A stretch of DNA of 5,950 nucleotides. Source: Clostridia bacterium (GTDB lineage Bacteria > Bacillota > Clostridia > DUPQ01). The position numbers were made by a program, and so were the translations under genes. The stretch lies in contig JAUVJE010000149.1 in assembly GCA_030592355.1 (NCBI GenBank), positions 1-5,950 on the forward strand, given 5' to 3'. Below the pieces are notes generated by a model that saw only the letters and a program-made list of their open reading frames with translations, did not search any database and was not told where the DNA came from. This document shows, piece by piece, positions 1 to 5,572 of the stretch (its first letter is position 1; each line of letters begins with the position of its first letter).

Positions 1-90
1 AATCATATCCATTCTAACTTTAATACACATATAATACCACTTACTAAAGATTACCCGGAATAAAAATTAAGAATTTTAAAGAAGTTAAAA

Positions 91-1116
91 TTACTCATAG
101 ACCGCCGAGATCATTGCCATATAGTTTTCGACGGGAACATATTCCGGGATGCTGTTGCCTGAGCCCAAAGCATAGCCGGATTTTGCGGTTTCAACCATTT
201 TCCTGCTCCTGTCATATACTTCATCCGGCGTCGCACGGCACACGAAATCCAAATCAATTCCTCCCAGCACTGCTATTTTCCCACTGTATTCTTTATATAA
301 ATCCTCTACGGGACAGATGTTGTCCTCAAATGAATGTATTGCGTCATATCCGGCGGATATTATATCGTTTATGACAATTTCCCGATTACCGCATGAATGC
401 AGTATAGCCGGTTTGCCGGCACCGTGTATGACATCTACAATTTCCCTGTGCCATGGAATAATATATTTACGCAGATGTTCTGTTGAAATCATGGTTTGCG
501 TATTAAATCCCCAGTCATCGTTTGATATTACCGCAACAACATCATTTCTGGGGGATGTAATCCTGTAATATTCCACCAATGTTGAGCCTACTTTATCGCA
601 GATATCCCCAACCAGACTGGGATTGTCATAAAGCGCATAGCAAAGGTTGTCATAGCCCATAAGCGCAATTACATTCTCGAGGACCCCTCCGGGTCCGCAA
701 GGAACCATTTTCATACCATCAGAAAGTCTGCTGCTTACGTAATCAAGCCTGGAGTAATCAAATACTTTCGCGTCAGGCCAGTCGAATGCGTCAAATGATT
801 TCCTGTCGTAAACCACCGCGGATTCATTGAGTGACGCACTTTCTTTTCCATGCTTATCATAAGGATTAAACATTAAGTCGCAAGCCAGCAGCGTTACATA
901 GTCATAACCGGCAACCGCAAAAGCTTTTGCCACCTGTACGTAGTATTCTTTAATATCGGAATAAACAAGTTTTTCTTTTTCTAAAAGAAATGCGTAGAGG
1001 GTATTGTTCATGAAGAACTCAAAAAGAGTCGGTTGCGAAGGTTTTTTACACTCAAGTACTTTTAGCAGATTTTTATAGTTAGGTTTTCTTTCTGTGTTTC
1101 TAATATCATATTTCAT
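91..1116 (-). CDS. URO-D superfamily protein, probable corrinoid-type methyltransferase (not HemE)
   Basis: This complete 341-residue protein has the usual length of the uroporphyrinogen decarboxylase superfamily. Visible landmarks are a DDWGFNTQTMIS stretch at residues 200-211, HSCGN at 240-244 (the His-x-Cys of the zinc site in MtaA/MtbA/CmuA-type methyltransferases), GGIDLD at 285-290 and GSGNSIPEYVPVENYMAM at 318-335, the C-terminal signature. The N-terminal arginine-rich RQAGRY-type motif of true HemE is absent, so haem synthesis is unlikely. Family knowledge suggests methyl transfer between a corrinoid protein or methyl donor and a thiol; the substrate cannot be read from the sequence. 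Methyltransferases of this group usually have a third zinc-ligand cysteine in the C-terminal PGCG-like motif; here that position appears to be Ser319. No corrinoid protein gene is adjacent. The start is supported by AGGGAG five bases upstream. A strong terminator lies just ahead of that site, so expression may depend on readthrough. I see no convincing terminator in bases 1-90. I am sure of the superfamily and unsure of the reaction. Confidence 0.88.
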   Translation of the reverse strand: MKYDIRNTERKPNYKNLLKVLECKKPSQPTLFEFFMNNTLYAFLLEKEKLVYSDIKEYYVQVAKAFAVAGYDYVTLLACDLMFNPYDKHGKESASLNESAVVYDRKSFDAFDWPDAKVFDYSRLDYVSSRLSDGMKMVPCGPGGVLENVIALMGYDNLCYALYDNPSLVGDICDKVGSTLVEYYRITSPRNDVVAVISNDDWGFNTQTMISTEHLRKYIIPWHREIVDVIHGAGKPAILHSCGNREIVINDIISAGYDAIHSFEDNICPVEDLYKEYSGKIAVLGGIDLDFVCRATPDEVYDRSRKMVETAKSGYALGSGNSIPEYVPVENYMAMISAVYE

Positions 1117-1129
1117 GATATCTCCCTAC

Positions 1130-1164
1130 AAAAAAAGAGCTTTCACATCATGAAAGCTCTTTGT
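1130..1164 (-). terminator. Strong intrinsic terminator of the 110-residue gene
   Basis: A perfect 11-bp stem (arms 1134-1144 and 1152-1162) encloses a 7-base loop. Read on the minus strand it is followed by a run of seven T. It lies 14 bases after the stop codon of the upstream orphan gene and directly before the ribosome binding site of the URO-D gene. It could therefore act both as the end of the first transcript and as a barrier or attenuator for the second. Confidence 0.9.
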
Positions 1165-1175
1165 TTATATTTATG

Positions 1176-1508
1176 TTATCTGACTGCAGATATGAATTTG
1201 ATTAATTCATTGTCGCATGCGTTTTCAACGAAGTTCTCATCATCAGACACATACTTGAATATAACCAATGTATAATCAAGTGATACAAGGCCTTCCCAGT
1301 AATGCATACAGTCTTTTTTTGCAAATTTGCTTGCTTTTATAAACTTTTTAAGCTCTCCAAATGTATTGCAGCTTATTACCACATTATCAAAGAAATCTTT
1401 ATATACCCCTGCTTCTTTGGGCATTAGTTTTGTGCCGTCAGAAACTATTTTTACTGTACTATCATAGTCATATACAGCAACTATATATTTGTCTATCGCT
1501 TTAGTCAT
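1176..1508 (-). CDS. Hypothetical 110-residue protein with its own promoter and terminator
   Basis: I do not recognise this family. The product is a small, probably cytoplasmic protein of 110 residues with no signal peptide or membrane segment. It alternates hydrophobic beta-like runs (KYIVAVYDYD at 7-16, DYTLVIFKYV at 78-87) with a lysine-rich helix (ELKKFIKASKFAKKD at 52-66), which suggests a compact alpha/beta domain. Cysteines 47, 67 and 98 are not in a metal-binding arrangement. An in-frame ATG 36 bases upstream (1542-1544) would add 12 residues. I prefer the ATG at 1506-1508 because GGGGGA lies six bases before it, while the upstream ATG has no ribosome binding site and sits at or before the predicted transcription start. 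It appears to be a single-gene unit, with an extended -10 promoter upstream and a strong terminator right after the stop. The coding call rests on the open frame plus these flanking signals. Confidence 0.7.
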   Translation of the reverse strand: MTKAIDKYIVAVYDYDSTVKIVSDGTKLMPKEAGVYKDFFDNVVISCNTFGELKKFIKASKFAKKDCMHYWEGLVSLDYTLVIFKYVSDDENFVENACDNELIKFISAVR

Positions 1509-1514
1509 TGTCAA

Positions 1515-1520
1515 TCCCCC
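1515..1520 (-). promoter_or_regulatory. Ribosome binding site that sets the start of the 110-residue gene
   Basis: Minus-strand GGGGGA stands six bases before the ATG at 1506-1508. The alternative in-frame ATG at 1542-1544 has only A/T-rich sequence ahead of it, so this site favours the shorter protein. Confidence 0.6.
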
Positions 1521-1546
1521 AGTCATCTTAGTATTTGTTCTCATTT

Positions 1547-1574
1547 ATTATAACATATACCACTATACTTTCCA
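1547..1574 (-). promoter_or_regulatory. Probable sigma-A promoter of the 110-residue gene
   Basis: On the minus strand a perfect TATAAT (1547-1552) is preceded by TGT, an extended -10. A weak -35 TGGAAA (1569-1574, four of six consensus bases) lies 16 bases further upstream. The predicted transcription start near 1540 leaves a leader of about 30 bases before the chosen start codon and excludes the upstream ATG. Confidence 0.6.
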
Positions 1575-1676
1575 CTTATTTTTCCATAAAAAACACTATG
1601 GCTTTTTGTGAATAGTATACATATACGGTTATTTCGGGCAGATTGTTTTGTAATACTTATGGAAGAAATATCGGTA

Positions 1677-1853
1677 TTCTTATAGTTAAGGTTTGAAAAC
1701 CAGTTGCTTGAGTGATTATATACGATAAAATTAACAGTCAGTATAATTTTCGCAAATTTGCCCTAAGGATAAATTTGCGAAAACCACATAAAACAATACC
1801 AGTCAAAGAAAACTAGACTAGCCTGGCGGTGAAACTAAAATTAACCTGCAGAC
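1677..1853. repeat. Small non-coding repeat element, copy A (MITE-like or structured RNA)
   Basis: This is the first of two diverged copies in the gene-free stretch 1546-2116. Its left end (1677-1697) starts TTCTTATAG, then TTAA and GGTTTGA. Its right end (about 1826-1853) reads, as its reverse complement, roughly GTCTGCAG, GTTAATTTTA, GTTTCAC. Both resemble the ends of copy B (TTCTGATAG, then AATTTGGTTTCA). Inside is a perfect 13-bp hairpin with arms TTTTCGCAAATTT (1747-1759) and its complement (1771-1783), followed by GCGAAAACCAC. Copy B has the matching CGCAAAT/ATTTGCG arms with exactly the same 22-base offset, and then CGAAAAACCAC. No open frame of useful length is present. I infer a non-autonomous mobile element or a repeated RNA cassette. 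The ends of copy A are more decayed than those of copy B, so its borders are approximate. The bases to its left, 1546-1676, contain only the promoter above and AT-rich sequence. Confidence 0.55.
1747..1783. other. Perfect 13-bp hairpin inside repeat copy A
   Basis: Arms 1747-1759 and 1771-1783 are exact inverted complements around an 11-base loop (GCCCTAAGGAT). No T-run follows on the plus strand, and on the minus strand only the arm itself ends in A/T, so it is not a standard terminator. Because the arms recur in copy B, I take it as part of the element rather than a signal of a neighbouring gene. Confidence 0.75.
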
Positions 1854-1954
1854 TTTGACGGCAGATTTTTTTGTCAGGTAAGGATATTTTGTTTCCCTTG
1901 AGAAAATTACAGTTCTGATAGAGAAAATTTGGTTTCAGACGGTGTTTTTAAGAC

Positions 1955-1997
1955 TATTATTGAGCGAAGTGTATGCAGATACATGAGCGAAATAATA
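1955..1997 (+). other. Stem-loop with a purine-rich symmetric internal loop, in repeat copy B
   Basis: Outer arms TATTATT (1955-1961) and AATAATA (1991-1997) pair over 7 bp. Inner arms TGTAT (1970-1974) and ATACA (1979-1983) pair around a GCAG tetraloop. Between them both strands carry GAGCGA, which cannot form Watson-Crick pairs but could form sheared G-A pairs if transcribed on the plus strand. This is inferred from sequence only. Confidence 0.4.
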
Positions 1998-2035
1998 TGT
2001 CGCAAATAGCTATGTAAATCCGATTTGCGCTATCG

Positions 2036-2072
2036 AAAAACCACTGGGATTATTTTAATAATACTTAATGGT
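2036..2072 (-). terminator. Weak candidate intrinsic terminator of nrdJ, inside repeat copy B
   Basis: Read on the minus strand, an imperfect stem has outer arms ACCATT and AGTGGT (one G-T pair) and an AT-only inner stem ATTATT/AATAAT. It is followed by five T (2036-2040). It lies about 45-80 bases after the nrdJ stop codon. The internal mismatches and low G+C content make it weak; the long terminal repeats of the element could contribute to folding instead. Confidence 0.35.
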
Positions 2073-2116
2073 TTAATTACATTACCGGCTGTTGAAACCA
2101 AATTAACCTATCAGAA

Positions 2117-4327
2117 TTATCCGCACTTGGAATAGCCGCAATGCCTGCAAATCATGCATCCGCCTTCATGTTCCACACTTTCACCGCATTCGGGACAGAT
2201 GGCAGAACTGCTGACAGTTACCGTAGATTCCACTATACCTGTGCCAAGCGTTGCTGCGCCTGTTTCTGCGTTATTATTCATTTTATCTACTTTTTCAATA
2301 AGCCGTCCTATTGCATCTGGGCAAGATAATACTTTAAGACCTTTCTGTCTGATAGTAGACGGACATCTGATTCCTTTAAGTTGCTCTACTATTACTTTTG
2401 TGTCCATACCGGATCGAAGAGCTATTGACACCAGGCGGCTCGTGGCTTCGGACTGCGACGGACATCCCCCGGCACGGCCGGTGTTGGTAAACACTTCGCA
2501 TATTTTCCCGTTCTCATCATAGTTAACGGTTATATAAAGGTTGCCACAGCCTATCTTCACTTTCTGTGTGAATCCGGTTGTAACCTCGGGTCTTTCCTTG
2601 GGCTCCAGCTTTCTCTTCTTTTCACTGCTTTTGCCTACACTAAGAACCTGCAGATTCCTGCTTCCGTCGCGGTACATGGTTACGCCCTTGCAGCCAAGGG
2701 AATATGCCTGTAAAAACACATCCCTGACATCATCCCTTGTGGCTTCTTTTCGCAGATTAACCGTTTTTGAAACCGCATTATCAGTGTATTCTTGAAATAC
2801 CGCCTGCATTTTAATATGCCACTCCGGGCTAATATCATGAGCTGTAACGAATATCCTTTTAATATCATCATTAATCTCTTCTATATGATGGAGAGTTCCT
2901 TCATTTGCAATTCGTTTCATCAATTCTACCGAAAAGAGTTCCTCATTTTCCATATATTGTTCAAATATGGGATTGCCTTCAACAAGTTCCTCATCCATAA
3001 CATTGCGAATGAAAGAAAGGGCAAAAACCGGTTCCACACCGCTTGATACACCGGCAATAATACTAAGTGTGCCGGTAGGTGCTATGGTGGTAGTAGTCGC
3101 ATTTCTGATCAATATGTCTCTTTCTTTAAAGATGCTTTTATCATAATACGGGAAAACTCCTTTAATCTGCGCCAGATTCATGGATGCTTTTTTTGACTCA
3201 CTGTCAATATATCTCATCAGGCTTCTCCCCAGTTCTACGGCTTCCTGGGAATTATATGGAATTCTCATTGAGAATAGGGCATCAGCCCAACCCATTAAAC
3301 CAAGCCCGACTTTCCTCGTAGCCTTGGTCCTTTCAGTTATCATCGGATGCGGATATACATTTACATCAATAACATTATCCAGAAAATGTATGGCCCGGTG
3401 CACAGTCTGGCTGATTTTTTCATAATCAAAAGACAAGCCGTCCTCTTTTAGAAGCTCTACAAGATTGATTGAACCCAAATTACATGCTTCATAGGGAAGC
3501 AACGGTTGTTCGCCGCATGGATTTGTGCTTTCAATCTCACCTGCTCCCGGAACTGTATTTGTCATATTTATTCTGTCAAGGAAAATAATGCCGGGTTCTC
3601 CATTGTTCCATGCATTTTCTACAATCAGATTAAAAACTTCACGGGCGCGTTCTTTTTTAACAACTCTGTTGTTTTTAGGATTTACAATATCGTACTCTGT
3701 ATCATTTTCAACGGCTTCCATAAATTTTTCCGTAATGCCAATGCTGATATTAAAGTTTGTTATCTCTTTGTTGTCATGCTTACAGGTAATGAACGCTCTT
3801 ATATCAGGATGATCAACCCGCAGAATCCCCATATTGGCTCCGCGCCTGGTGCCACCCTGTTTCACTGCTTCGGTTGCTGAGTTAAAAACCTTCATAAAGC
3901 TTATGGGTCCGCTTGCAACTCCGCCTGTGCTTTTAACAACTGAACCTGCGGGTCTGATTTTTGAAAAGCTGAAACCTGTTCCGCCTCCGCTCTTATGAAT
4001 AAGCGCTGCATTCTTTATGGCTTCAAAAATCGCTTCCATAGAATCATCTATCGGTAAAACAAAACATGCTGACAGCTGTCCCAATGGTCGTCCCGCATTC
4101 ATTAGGGTTGGTGAATTAGGCAGAAATTCCAGTTTTGTCATCATATTGTAAAATTCGTCTTCTGTTTTTTTGACCTCTTCTTCATTGAAATACTTAAGAT
4201 CCGCCTGAGCTATTGCGTGGGCGACTCTCCTGAACATTTCTTCAGGTGTTTCAGTAATATTCCCTTCTTCATCTCTAGATAAATACCTATTTTCCAAGAC
4301 TTTGATTGCATTATCAGTAAGGCTCAT
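2117..4327 (-). CDS. nrdJ: Vitamin B12-dependent (class II) ribonucleoside-diphosphate reductase NrdJ
   Basis: This 736-residue cytoplasmic enzyme reduces ribonucleotides to deoxyribonucleotides using adenosylcobalamin to make a thiyl radical, so it needs no oxygen. The catalytic set is complete: Asn269, the radical cysteine Cys271 and Glu273 in NPCGE (269-273), with the reducible pair Cys88 (LSACFVLP) and Cys282 (EACNLGSINL). The 11-residue step from Cys271 to Cys282 matches Thermotoga maritima NrdJ (322 to 333). PTGTLSIIAGVSSGVEP (417-433) is the conserved substrate-phosphate region. There is no N-terminal ATP-cone, so overall-activity control by dATP on the enzyme itself is not expected. 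After a charged linker (about 567-582) comes a TSCPD-type domain (about 585-668). A cysteine-rich tail follows: 711, 714, 724, 727, 730 and 735, probably a zinc ribbon with C-x4-C (730-735) as the redox shuttle. AGGAGG four bases before ATG supports the start. The gene is read alone, away from the NusG_II operon, from a promoter carrying NrdR boxes. Confidence 0.97.
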   Translation of the reverse strand: MSLTDNAIKVLENRYLSRDEEGNITETPEEMFRRVAHAIAQADLKYFNEEEVKKTEDEFYNMMTKLEFLPNSPTLMNAGRPLGQLSACFVLPIDDSMEAIFEAIKNAALIHKSGGGTGFSFSKIRPAGSVVKSTGGVASGPISFMKVFNSATEAVKQGGTRRGANMGILRVDHPDIRAFITCKHDNKEITNFNISIGITEKFMEAVENDTEYDIVNPKNNRVVKKERAREVFNLIVENAWNNGEPGIIFLDRINMTNTVPGAGEIESTNPCGEQPLLPYEACNLGSINLVELLKEDGLSFDYEKISQTVHRAIHFLDNVIDVNVYPHPMITERTKATRKVGLGLMGWADALFSMRIPYNSQEAVELGRSLMRYIDSESKKASMNLAQIKGVFPYYDKSIFKERDILIRNATTTTIAPTGTLSIIAGVSSGVEPVFALSFIRNVMDEELVEGNPIFEQYMENEELFSVELMKRIANEGTLHHIEEINDDIKRIFVTAHDISPEWHIKMQAVFQEYTDNAVSKTVNLRKEATRDDVRDVFLQAYSLGCKGVTMYRDGSRNLQVLSVGKSSEKKRKLEPKERPEVTTGFTQKVKIGCGNLYITVNYDENGKICEVFTNTGRAGGCPSQSEATSRLVSIALRSGMDTKVIVEQLKGIRCPSTIRQKGLKVLSCPDAIGRLIEKVDKMNNNAETGAATLGTGIVESTVTVSSSAICPECGESVEHEGGCMICRHCGYSKCG

Positions 4328-4340
4328 ATCCCCTCCTAAA

Positions 4341-4356
4341 ACACTACCAATAGTGT
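4341..4356 (-). promoter_or_regulatory. NrdR box 1 (nrdJ leader)
   Basis: ACACTACCAATAGTGT is a 16-base sequence with perfect ACACTA/TAGTGT half-sites. It agrees with the NrdR consensus ACACwATATATwGTGT at 13 of 16 positions; only the centre differs. It lies between the predicted transcription start and the nrdJ ribosome binding site. Confidence 0.85.
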
Positions 4357-4372
4357 TTTTTTATCTTAGTGT

Positions 4373-4388
4373 GTACTACATATTGTAT
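4373..4388 (-). promoter_or_regulatory. NrdR box 2, covering the nrdJ -10 element
   Basis: GTACTACATATTGTAT (plus strand) matches the NrdR consensus at 12 of 16 positions, including the central ATAT and the CTA and TTGT cores. It starts 32 bases after box 1, leaving a 16-base gap: the paired, same-face spacing known for NrdR operators. It overlaps the -10 hexamer, so bound NrdR would block RNA polymerase. Confidence 0.75.
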
Positions 4389-4409
4389 CATTAGATAGTA
4401 TTAAGTCAA
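4382..4409 (-). promoter_or_regulatory. Sigma-A promoter of nrdJ
   Basis: On the minus strand -35 TTGACT (4404-4409) and -10 TACAAT (4382-4387) are separated by 16 bases, and the TGA just before the -10 makes an extended -10. Each hexamer matches five of six consensus bases. The predicted start near 4375 gives a leader of about 48 bases that contains NrdR box 1. Confidence 0.75.
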
Positions 4410-4459
4410 TATAAAAACCTGCTTTCAGAAAAATATTTCCCGAATATTTTCCAATCGCC

Positions 4460-4488
4460 TTTATACAATAACGAAAAGGCTATATAAT
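4460..4488 (+). promoter_or_regulatory. Sigma-A promoter of the NusG_II/Gx operon
   Basis: A perfect -10 TATAAT (4483-4488) lies 17 bases after a weak -35 TTTATA (4460-4465, four of six). Transcription would start near 4495. That leaves a leader of about 46 bases with a small imperfect hairpin (AACGTTG...CAATACGTT, 4501-4522) before the chosen ATG. It diverges from the nrdJ promoter; the two -35 elements are about 50 bases apart and no NrdR box lies on this side. Confidence 0.65.
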
Positions 4489-4540
4489 TACAGACAATAA
4501 AACGTTGATTTTTCAATACGTTGGTCCGAGTGGTGATTTT

Positions 4541-4918
4541 ATGAAGAAAAGAAGATTGTTTAACGATACCATTCTAATAGCATTGCTGATTCTCATCCCG
4601 GTGGCCATGCTCATTTTAAGCAACACCGGAGAAAACAATCCTGACGGAACTGTACTGATAACTGTTGACGGCGAAATATTTGAAAGACTGCCATTGGCTG
4701 ATAACGCAGAAATAACCGTTGTAACCAATGCCGGTAATAATTATGTGATAATTCGCAACGGCGAGGTTTGGGTATCGGATGCAGACTGTCCTAATAAAAC
4801 CTGTGTAAACCACCGGGCTATATCAAAAGCCGGTGAACAGATAGTGTGCCTGCCCCATAAAATGGTCCTGGAAATAGTGGATAAAGACGATAAGGATATC
4901 GACTCCCTGTCGCAATAG
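4541..4918 (+). CDS. Membrane-anchored NusG domain II-containing protein
   Basis: The 125-residue product has a short basic N-terminus (MKKRR) and one hydrophobic segment (residues 10-26, ILIALLILIPVAMLILS), an uncleaved anchor by appearance. The rest, about residues 35-113, is a small beta-rich domain of the NusG_II type facing outside the membrane. Diagnostic features are VDGE at 42-45, CPNKTC (Cys83, Cys88), HRAIS at 91-95 and CLPHK (Cys103) at 103-107. The cysteine and histidine spacing, typical of this family, could bind metal or be redox active; that is inference. Despite the name it is not the transcription factor NusG, as it lacks the NGN domain. I chose the ATG at 4541, preceded by a modest GGTGA, over the in-frame TTG at 4505, which is only about ten bases from the predicted transcription start and would put polar residues ahead of the anchor. 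The stop overlaps the next gene's ribosome binding site. Family members usually sit beside a Gx transporter, as here. Confidence 0.85.
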   Translation: MKKRRLFNDTILIALLILIPVAMLILSNTGENNPDGTVLITVDGEIFERLPLADNAEITVVTNAGNNYVIIRNGEVWVSDADCPNKTCVNHRAISKAGEQIVCLPHKMVLEIVDKDDKDIDSLSQ

Positions 4919-4925
4919 GAGCAAT

Positions 4926-5459
4926 ATGATAAAAAAGATGGCCATATCGGGAATTTTTATATCAATGGCGCTGGTACTCTCCTTTTTTGAAGGTATGCTG
5001 CCTGTTAACTTTGGCATACCGGGAGTTAAACTTGGTCTGACAAATATCGTTTCCCTTACAGCTCTTTTTATTCTCGGTCCGGTATCCGCCATTACAATAC
5101 AACTCGGCAGAGTGATTTTAGCAGCTCTGATGTTTGGTAATATGGCGGGGTTGGTTTACAGCCTGGCCGGCGGGTTGCTCAGTATTTTTACAATGATTCT
5201 TCTATACAATATTAGACGCCCGTTATTTGGTATCGTCGCTATCAGTGTTTTGGGTGCTGTTTTTCATAATATCGGGCAAATTGCCGCTGCTGCCATAATA
5301 GTTTCGGACCTGCGCATTTCATACTATCTGCCTATACTCGTGCTTTCAGGAGTGGCATCCGGCATCTTTGTAGGTCTAGTTTGCAAGTATCTTATAAAAG
5401 GTATGCTCCGGGCAAAATATATACACATATCCAATCCTATAACCCTCGACCGATTATGA
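4926..5459 (+). CDS. Gx transporter family protein (heptaprenyl diphosphate synthase component I family)
   Basis: The 177-residue integral membrane protein has about five or six hydrophobic segments (roughly 6-24, 39-56, 60-78, 80-95, 101-125 and 132-155). Family signatures are IPGVKLGLTNIVSL at 31-44, GRVILAALMFGNMAGLVYSLAGG at 61-83 (GR, FG and YSL-GG are the key parts) and LGAVFHNIGQ at 109-118. The length fits the family. The older name, component I of heptaprenyl diphosphate synthase, comes from homology; its shape resembles the substrate-binding subunits of ECF transporters, so uptake or scaffolding of a small molecule is plausible but unproven. AGGAG (4917-4921) overlaps the preceding stop and stands four bases before the ATG, so the two genes are probably translationally coupled. 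In many Clostridia a polyprenyl synthetase or FMN-binding/ApbE genes follow; here the operon stops at a terminator, so such partners would have to be encoded elsewhere. Confidence 0.88.
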   Translation: MIKKMAISGIFISMALVLSFFEGMLPVNFGIPGVKLGLTNIVSLTALFILGPVSAITIQLGRVILAALMFGNMAGLVYSLAGGLLSIFTMILLYNIRRPLFGIVAISVLGAVFHNIGQIAAAAIIVSDLRISYYLPILVLSGVASGIFVGLVCKYLIKGMLRAKYIHISNPITLDRL

Positions 5460-5526
5460 TTCAGAAGAATTTTTTATTTTACAAATTTTTAGCGAATTGT
5501 CTCCGGGTCAATATATGATTTTCTGA

Positions 5527-5572
5527 TTTTTGAAGCAAAGCAAAAACAGAGAATTTCGCTTTGCTTCAAAAA
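5527..5572. other. Perfect 15-bp hairpin ahead of the terminator
   Basis: Arms TTTTTGAAGCAAAGC (5527-5541) and its exact complement (5558-5572) enclose a 16-base loop. On neither strand does a T-run follow the stem; the T's are on the 5' arm. Alone it is therefore not a textbook terminator, but on the plus-strand transcript it could protect the 3' end. Its last five A's are shared with the next hairpin. Confidence 0.7.

Larger units (their letters stand above)
1913..2116. repeat. Small non-coding repeat element, copy B, abutting the nrdJ stop codon
   Basis: The terminal inverted repeats are clear. The left arm (1913-1937) reads TTCTGATAG, four spacer bases, AATTTGGTTTCA. The right arm (2093-2116) is the exact complement of both blocks with a three-base spacer. 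Just inside each arm a further similar block (ACGGTG on the left, ACCGGC on the right) extends the pairing imperfectly. The interior has a stem-loop at 1955-1997 and a 7-bp CGCAAAT/ATTTGCG stem (2001-2007 with 2023-2029), followed by CGAAAAACCAC, in the same order and orientation as in copy A. The last base touches the nrdJ stop codon (2117-2119), so the element makes up the start of the nrdJ 3' untranslated region on the minus strand. No clear target-site duplication can be fixed. It could be a MITE-like insertion or a selected structured RNA. Confidence 0.65.

Noticed and set aside
114..568. Plus-strand open frames of 83-86 codons
   Set aside because: They lie wholly inside the URO-D gene on the other strand, lack ribosome binding sites, and have unnatural Cys/His/Pro-rich composition.
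91..1116. Annotation as true uroporphyrinogen decarboxylase HemE
   Set aside because: The N-terminal arginine motif of HemE is absent and the HSCG zinc motif points to methyltransferase-like members.
1677..2116. CRISPR array or decayed transposase gene in the gene-free stretch
   Set aside because: There are no short regularly spaced identical repeats with unique spacers, and no frame with recognisable transposase remnants on either strand.
2141..3880. Several open frames of 60-124 codons on both strands
   Set aside because: All are inside the well-supported nrdJ gene, have no start signals and resemble no protein; they are frame shadows.
4328..4440. Cobalamin riboswitch upstream of the B12-dependent nrdJ
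   Set aside because: The leader is only about 48 bases, is occupied by an NrdR box, and shows no B12-box sequence.
4505..4918. TTG start at 4505 for the NusG_II protein
   Set aside because: It is about ten bases from the predicted transcription start, has no ribosome binding site, and would place polar residues before the membrane anchor.
4513..5092. Minus-strand open frames of 65-89 codons
   Set aside because: They are antisense to the NusG_II and Gx genes, whose family motifs and coupled start signals decide the coding strand.
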